Of a DNA stretch of 5,212 nt, positions 1 to 5,212 are shown piece by piece. Each line of letters opens with the position of its first letter. Positions within the stretch are counted from its first letter, which is position 1. The stretch comes from Acidobacteriota bacterium (GTDB taxonomy: Bacteria > Acidobacteriota > Terriglobia > UBA7540 > JAPUME01), in assembly GCA_027294185.1 (NCBI GenBank), contig JAPUME010000286.1:1-5212 (forward strand), in the 5' to 3' direction. The translations under genes were made by a program, and so were the position numbers. The notes below the pieces were generated by a model that was given only the letters and a program-made list of their open reading frames with translations, ran no database searches and was not told the DNA's origin.

Positions 1-1
1 G

Positions 2-331
2 ATGGCAACCTTCTTCCTCACCTGGTACCACGGCCCGGCCACAGCGGTCATCCATGACCTGGCCCCCTTGCGGGTAAGAAGCGCGGCCTTCGGCCTCTAC
101 ATGCTCTTTATCCATCTGGTGGGTACCGCGACCGCTCCTCCGTTGATCGGCCTGCTGGCGGACCGAGTGGGGCTCCGCACAGCCATGCTCATACCGGTGG
201 CGGTTACGTTTCTTTCAGGGATTGGTTTCCTGGGAGTCAGTTTCCTGATGCGCAATAGAGAGCCGGAGTCGGAAGGCGTGGAAGCGAGCGAAGAAGGCCG
301 CATGCCCGGTTCTGCCGACAGGCTCTCCTGA
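2..331 (+). CDS. MFS transporter, C-terminal part (5' end outside window)
   Basis: This is the end of an integral inner-membrane transporter of the major facilitator superfamily; the substrate cannot be told. Of the 109 visible codons, residues 1-20 look like the end of transmembrane helix 10 (FFLTWYHGPATAVIHDL). Residues 24-26 are a basic loop (RVR). Residues 28-51 form a helix with the glycine/proline pattern usual for helix 11, followed by the cytoplasmic loop ADRVGLR (53-59), a typical MFS loop motif. Residues 60-82 form helix 12. The tail from about 84 is polar and acidic and probably cytoplasmic. The WYHGP...VIHDL...R pattern recalls Spinster-like MFS proteins, from memory of the family. 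The ATG at base 2 is almost certainly internal, because only about two and a half of the usual twelve helices are present. It ends with TGA at 329-331, six bases from the stop of the convergent mtnA. Confidence 0.85.
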   Translation: MATFFLTWYHGPATAVIHDLAPLRVRSAAFGLYMLFIHLVGTATAPPLIGLLADRVGLRTAMLIPVAVTFLSGIGFLGVSFLMRNREPESEGVEASEEGRMPGSADRLS

Positions 332-337
332 AGACGG

Positions 338-1424
<1,087 letters not shown>

Positions 1425-1435
<11 letters not shown>

Positions 1436-2276
1436 GGGTGACCGCCAGGTTTTGGAATCCGTCGGTTTCAAAATAGAGAAACGTAATCAGGACGAAATTG
1501 TAGGCCGCGTGCATAAGGATCGGGGAGGCAAGCGAGCCTGTCCGTGCCCGAGTAAGAGACAGGGCCAGCCCCACCAGCGAAACGAGGAGCACATGGTTCC
1601 ATGCGCCCCAGTATTCCGGAACGTGACTCAGCGCGAACAGCGTCGCCGAGGTCACAACAGCCGTCGTGACACCGAATGTCTTTTCCAGGATGGCGAAGAT
1701 GAACCCTCGGAAGATCAGCTCCTCCATAAAGGGCGCCAGCGTGACCGCAAACGTTGCTATGGCGATGGCGGCCCCGGGTGACGTGAACTGGTCATGTAAA
1801 GGGAAGGTCTCCTTGTCCGGCAGAAGGGTGGGAGCGAAGCGCACCGCCAGCGCCAGGCCCAAACCCGCAAGCAAGGAGCGGCGTATGAGGCGACCCGTGG
1901 GTCGCGTCAACCGCAGGCTAGCCCAAAAGGGGCGGCGGGTACCTCCGACAACGAGGAAATAAATAAAGCCGAACTGAAACAGGAGGAATACGGCTTGAAG
2001 GCCCAGCACCATATATGCGGACCGAAAAACCAGCTCCACAGGCAAGTTCAACCCAAGCCAGGGCCTCAGAAGCCCGTAGCCGAACACCGCCACGGCCTGT
2101 ACCAGCAGGAAGCTCATCGGTGCAAAGATGAGATACGCGATTAAGTCTCGAATCTTCCAGGCAGGTGGCAGGGACGCTTCTGAGGGAGCATTTGAAGAGA
2201 GACCGTCTCCCGCTGGGGTCCCGGTATTTTGATCGTTGAGGGGGGACTTTACCTCGATGGCGGGGAGGTCGCTCAT
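1425..2276 (-). CDS. CPBP family intramembrane protease-like protein (CAAX/Abi type)
   Basis: A 283-residue polytopic membrane protein of the CPBP family (CAAX proteases and bacteriocin-processing enzymes, formerly called Abi). All three family motifs are present: EELIFR (185-190) with the paired glutamates and Arg190, FALSH (214-218) with His218, and HAAYN (256-260) with His256 and Asn260. These polar residues form the membrane-embedded active site in Rce1-type proteins, so the protein is probably catalytically competent. Hydrophobic segments lie near 46-70, 88-111, 133-150, 167-183, 203-220, 228-243 and 252-269. The first 40 residues are polar, rich in Pro/Ser/Asn, and likely cytoplasmic. 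The start is the ATG at 2276, within an ATGA overlap with the upstream stop, preceded by a run of eight G that can serve as ribosome-binding site. The substrate is unknown. No bacteriocin or immunity gene is nearby, so a bacteriocin role is not supported. Confidence 0.92.
1442..1446 (-). promoter_or_regulatory. Likely ribosome-binding site of mtnA (GGCGG)
   Basis: On the minus strand GGCGG lies six bases before the TTG at 1435 and differs from GGAGG at one base. It is the reason for choosing this start over the TTG at 1471. The site lies within the coding sequence of the upstream CPBP gene, as expected for overlapping operon genes. Confidence 0.4.
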
Positions 2277-3262
2277 TCCCCCCCCGAACGCTTTGTTCGT
2301 TTCTTGCGATCCGTTTCGAGCACGGTTGCAGCAAGCAACGGGATCATCAGCTCATGGTGGCCTGTGAGGGCGTAACCTTTTCCCGTGCGGGCGGTAGGGC
2401 GCAGCACGACGTTCTGCGTCGGCCGGTAGTGCTGAATGAAATCAAAGTTGGCGGTGACGATGCGCTGCAGCGAGTGGCCGAGATTCCGCGCCAGGCTCAC
2501 GCATTTCAGGAACACTTCGGGAAGAATCACCGCCGAGCCCAGGTTCAGGTAAACGCCTCCGCCTCCCATTTTGCTGACCATGCGGGCCAGCAGGCGGAAG
2601 TCGCGGTGACTCGCTGCGCCCAGCGCCGCCGCATCGACGCTCGGATGGTTCATATTAATGTCTGTGCCGATCGCCAGGTGCACGGTTACCGGAATCCGTT
2701 GACGGTAAGCGGTCGAAAGCAGGCTCGCTTTTGCAAATCGCGGCCGACGACGGGATGGATTCAAGATTTTGCCCACGGCCTCCCCGGCCCCCAGCCCTTG
2801 GGCATCCCCGGCAGAAATGGCCACGTTGATGGTGCGGCTGGTCTCCTCGGCCATCCCGAATTGACCTTTTCCCAGCCCGGCTTCCACGTCTTCTGAGGTG
2901 TGTCCTACCCAGGCGATTTCGAAATCGTGAATCATCGCCGCGCCGTTCATCGCCAGGCAGGAAACGAATCCGCGGCGCATCAGGTCGATGAGCACCGGCC
3001 CCAACCCGCATTTGATGACGTGGCCGCCCAGGCCCCAGATGATCGGCTTGCGCTTCCGCCGGGCGGCGACGACAGCCTCCGCCACCGCGCGCAGACTCTG
3101 GACGGCCAGTATGTTCGGCAGGCCATCGATAAACTTGCCCACGCTCGCTCCCGGTTTGGGAGGAACGGCGAAGTCGGCCACGCCCACCTTGCTCGACCGC
3201 TTGGCCAAGGGGTAGGTCTTCACTCCCTCAAGGCTGAGAGGCGGGATTCGATAACGGTTCAT
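2273..3262 (-). CDS. Deoxyhypusine synthase-like protein, function unknown
   Basis: A 329-residue predicted cytosolic protein with remote but extended similarity to deoxyhypusine synthase (DHS), an NAD-dependent enzyme that moves the aminobutyl group of spermidine. Compared with human DHS as I remember it, residues 73-114 (IIWGLGG, HVIKCG, LIDLM, RGFV, IHDF) fit without gaps to the first nucleotide-binding segment. IPV (190-192), GGGV (234-237) and TANFDF (270-275) follow in the same order. Residues 280-310, from RP to IPLL, also match in length. In that ungapped match the DHS active-site lysine corresponds to Ala298; Lys295 is three residues away. The first 45 residues have no recognisable motif and the C-terminus is basic (DRKKRTKR). 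The start is the ATG at 3262, with a TAGGA site before it. The gene follows uvrA by six bases and overlaps the CPBP gene by four. DHS-family proteins in bacteria include homospermidine-type enzymes, so polyamine chemistry is possible, but the reaction cannot be assigned. Confidence 0.7.
   Translation of the reverse strand: MNRYRIPPLSLEGVKTYPLAKRSSKVGVADFAVPPKPGASVGKFIDGLPNILAVQSLRAVAEAVVAARRKRKPIIWGLGGHVIKCGLGPVLIDLMRRGFVSCLAMNGAAMIHDFEIAWVGHTSEDVEAGLGKGQFGMAEETSRTINVAISAGDAQGLGAGEAVGKILNPSRRRPRFAKASLLSTAYRQRIPVTVHLAIGTDINMNHPSVDAAALGAASHRDFRLLARMVSKMGGGGVYLNLGSAVILPEVFLKCVSLARNLGHSLQRIVTANFDFIQHYRPTQNVVLRPTARTGKGYALTGHHELMIPLLAATVLETDRKKRTKRSGGE
2278..2285 (-). promoter_or_regulatory. G8 run, likely ribosome-binding site of the CPBP gene
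   Basis: Eight consecutive G on the minus strand end one base before the ATG of the CPBP gene. They also encode the final Gly residues of the synthase-like protein. A G-rich tract can pair with the anti-Shine-Dalgarno sequence and, with the ATGA overlap, points to coupled translation. The run is also a candidate slippage site. Confidence 0.45.
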
Positions 3263-3266
3263 GGAA

Positions 3267-3271
3267 TCCTA
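3267..3271 (-). promoter_or_regulatory. Ribosome-binding site spanning the uvrA stop codon
   Basis: Minus-strand TAGGA contains the UvrA TAG stop (3271-3269) and lies four bases before the ATG at 3262. The overlap of stop and ribosome-binding site suggests that ribosomes finishing uvrA help start the next gene, and it supports this ATG as the true start. Confidence 0.55.
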
Positions 3272-5212
3272 TGGCAAACGGCCCATACGGGTTTTCAGCT
3301 TTCGGGGTTTTCCCCGACGCGGTCTGGCCGCGGACTTTTTCGATTGTTGGCGGCGGGAAGCCGGGACGTTCTTCAGCACTTTGGCCAGGGCCTGCCCGGT
3401 GTAGGACCGCTTGGCCCGAACGATCTGTTCCGGTCTGCCCTGCGCGACGATGCGTCCGCCGCCCTCTCCCCCCTCGGGGCCGAGGTCGAGGATCCAGTCG
3501 GCCTGCTTGATGACATCCAGTTGGTGCTCGATGATGATGACGGTGTTGCCCAGGTCTGTCAAGCGGTTGAGCACCTCGAGGAGTTTCCTGACGTCGTCGA
3601 AGTGAAGGCCCGTGGTCGGCTCGTCGAGAATGTAAAGCGTGCGCCCCCTCCCTCGGCGGCTGAGTTCTTTGGTCAGCTTGATGCGCTGCGCCTCTCCGCC
3701 GGAAAGCGTCGTTGCCGACTGGCCCAACTGCAGATAACCCAGTCCGACGTCCACCAGGGTCTGCAACCTGGTATTGATCTGCGGGATGTTTTCAAGCGCG
3801 GGCAAAACGTCCTGCGCCGTCGATTCCAGCAGGTCCGCGATAGAGTAACCCTTGAACTTGACGGCCAGGGTTTCCGAGTTGTAGCGACGGCCGCGGCAGA
3901 CATCACAGGTGACGAAAACGTCGGGAAGGAAATTCATCTCGATTCTTCGCAACCCCTCTCCCAGACAGGTCTCGCAGCGGCCCCCCTTGACATTGAAGCT
4001 GAACCGGCCCGCCCGGTAGCCGCGCGCGCGCGACTCGGGCAGCATGGCGAAAAGCTCGCGTATGGGCGTGAAGACGCCCGTGTAGGTTGCCGGGTTCGAC
4101 CGCGGCGTGCGCCCGATGGGCGATTGGTCGATTACCACCACCTTGTCGATGTTTTCCGTGCCCGACAGGCTCCGGTGCGCCCCCGGCTCCGCCAGCGCCC
4201 GATAGAGTTTCCGGGCCAGGGCGCGGTAGAGGATGTCATGGACCAGCGTGGATTTTCCCGATCCCGAGACACCCGTGATGACGTTCATCATGCCGAGCTG
4301 GAAGTGCGCGTCGATATTCTTCAAATTATTCGCGCGCGCACCGAGCACCGAGAGCCTTTTGCCGTTCAGGGGACGGCGCTCGGGAGGAACGGGAACTCGA
4401 AGCCGCCCCCTCAGGTATTGTCCCGTGAGGGATGCAGGAATTTCCGTGATCTGGATTGGTGTCCCGCATGCTACCAGGTGCCCGCCCTGTTTCCCCGCGC
4501 CGGGGCCGAGGTCGATCACATGATCGGCCCGCCGTATGGTCTCCTCATCGTGCTCGACGACCAGGATGGTATTCCCCAGGTCGCGCAGGCTTTCGAGCGC
4601 TTTGAGAAGACGCTCGTTGTCGCGAGGGTGCAATCCGATGGAAGGTTCATCCAGAACGTAGAGGACGCCTCTCAGCTTCGACCCGATTTGGGTCGCGAGG
4701 CGAATCCGTTGTGTCTCGCCGCTTGAAAGGGTGGATGCTGCCCGGTCCAGGCTCAGGTAACCGAGACCCACGGATTCGAGGAACGCGAGGCGCTCAGCGA
4801 TTTCACCGACGATGCGACCTGCGAGGATTTCCTCTCGTCCCGAGAGACGAATCTTCCGGGTGAACTCGGAAGTCCCGTTGATGGATAGCGCGGTGAGCTC
4901 GGCGATGGAAAGATGATCGACTTTCACCGCCAGGCTCTCAGCTCGGAGACGTTGGCCGCGGCACAGCGGGCAGCGCGCCGCCGACATGTACCGCTCCATC
5001 CACTCCATGTATTTTTCCGAAGGAGTCTCCTCGTGCCAGCGTCGCAGCAGGGGAATGATCCCGGGGAAGATGCGTTTGCGCGATCGTGTACGGGCGCCTC
5101 GACCGAAGAGGATCAGGTTCTGTATCTTCTGTGGAAACTGCTGGAAGGGGGTTGCCAAATCGAAGTCGTAGAGTCGGGCCGTGCGCAGCAGGCTCCGGCG
5201 GAGAACTTTGGA
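3269..5212 (-). CDS. uvrA: Excinuclease ABC subunit UvrA, C-terminal two thirds (5' end outside window)
   Basis: UvrA is the damage-sensing ATPase of nucleotide excision repair; it loads UvrB on DNA. The frame is open to the window edge, giving 647 visible residues, numbered here from base 5212. About 325 N-terminal residues are missing compared with E. coli UvrA. Visible parts in order: the end of the insertion region with CPLC (81-84); ABC signature I, which reads LSSGE (162-166); Walker B I LDEPS (187-191); Walker [12 protein letters not shown] (314-322); [18 protein letters not shown] (near 362-379); the zinc finger Cys413, Cys416, Cys436, Cys439; ABC signature II LSGGE (503-507); and Walker [12 protein letters not shown] (529-537). 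A basic tail of about 34 residues follows the usual end. The TTG at 5158 is internal: the codons before it read LYDFD, a normal UvrA sequence. The UvrB-binding region is off-window, so UvrA1 versus UvrA2 cannot be fully settled. The gene heads the visible minus-strand gene string; its promoter is off-window. Confidence 0.98.
   Translation of the reverse strand, partial: SKVLRRSLLRTARLYDFDLATPFQQFPQKIQNLILFGRGARTRSRKRIFPGIIPLLRRWHEETPSEKYMEWMERYMSAARCPLCRGQRLRAESLAVKVDHLSIAELTALSINGTSEFTRKIRLSGREEILAGRIVGEIAERLAFLESVGLGYLSLDRAASTLSSGETQRIRLATQIGSKLRGVLYVLDEPSIGLHPRDNERLLKALESLRDLGNTILVVEHDEETIRRADHVIDLGPGAGKQGGHLVACGTPIQITEIPASLTGQYLRGRLRVPVPPERRPLNGKRLSVLGARANNLKNIDAHFQLGMMNVITGVSGSGKSTLVHDILYRALARKLYRALAEPGAHRSLSGTENIDKVVVIDQSPIGRTPRSNPATYTGVFTPIRELFAMLPESRARGYRAGRFSFNVKGGRCETCLGEGLRRIEMNFLPDVFVTCDVCRGRRYNSETLAVKFKGYSIADLLESTAQDVLPALENIPQINTRLQTLVDVGLGYLQLGQSATTLSGGEAQRIKLTKELSRRGRGRTLYILDEPTTGLHFDDVRKLLEVLNRLTDLGNTVIIIEHQLDVIKQADWILDLGPEGGEGGGRIVAQGRPEQIVRAKRSYTGQALAKVLKNVPASRRQQSKKSAARPRRGKPRKLKTRMGRLP

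Noticed and set aside
1918..2334. A minus-strand open frame across the junction of the DHS-like and CPBP genes
   Set aside because: It is out of frame with both supported genes, is rich in Arg/Pro/Ser as shadows usually are, and has no motif or good start.
2354..2896. A 180-codon open frame on the + strand antisense to the DHS-like gene
   Set aside because: It is in the same antisense register as the frame above, has no recognisable domain, and lies opposite a gene with clear family motifs.
4021..4032. Alternating CG repeat (six CG units), a possible Z-DNA or slippage site
   Set aside because: It encodes the conserved UvrA segment ESRARGY with GC-ending codons, so protein constraint and base composition explain it.
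2900..4726. A 608-codon open frame on the + strand, antisense to uvrA and part of the DHS-like gene
   Set aside because: Its codons are in exact register with the minus-strand codons, so it stops only where the sense gene uses TTA, CTA or TCA, which are rare in GC-rich genes. Its protein matches no family I recognise. Its two similar Asp-rich segments (near [12 protein letters not shown] and [12 protein letters not shown]) are simply the antisense of the two repeated ABC domains of UvrA.
5156..5158. TTG as a start codon for UvrA
   Set aside because: The frame stays open for the 18 codons to the window edge, and these codons read like normal UvrA sequence ([10 protein letters not shown]). The first ABC half is also incomplete without upstream sequence.

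Overview
The window is GC-rich, densely coded bacterial DNA. It holds five protein genes, two of them cut by the window edges, and no stretch of non-coding sequence longer than a few bases. The organism cannot be named from the sequence alone. The base composition, TTG start usage, and a UvrA followed by a deoxyhypusine-synthase-like gene would fit a soil or subsurface lineage such as Acidobacteriota, but this is a weak inference. No RNA gene, mobile element, CRISPR array or attachment site was seen.

Layout. On the + strand, bases 2-331 carry the last 109 codons of a major facilitator superfamily (MFS) transporter. The other four genes lie on the - strand and are read from right to left: the C-terminal two thirds of UvrA (5212 to 3269), a protein resembling deoxyhypusine synthase (3262 to 2273), a CPBP-family membrane protease-like protein (2276 to 1425), and MtnA, S-methyl-5-thioribose-1-phosphate isomerase (about 1435 to 338). 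The transporter and mtnA converge, with six bases between their stop codons.

The four minus-strand genes look like one translationally coupled operon. UvrA stops 6 bases before the next ATG, and the likely ribosome-binding site spans that stop. The synthase-like gene ends in an ATGA overlap with the protease gene. The mtnA start lies inside the end of the protease gene.

Functionally the set is mixed: nucleotide excision repair (uvrA), a possible NAD-binding enzyme of the deoxyhypusine/homospermidine synthase fold, a membrane protease, and methionine salvage (mtnA). The most interesting element is the synthase-like protein. Its fold signature is recognisable along its length, but the catalytic lysine of deoxyhypusine synthase is not at the expected place. 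Its position in an operon with mtnA suggests a possible link between polyamine chemistry and methylthioadenosine salvage. This is a hypothesis, not a demonstrated system.
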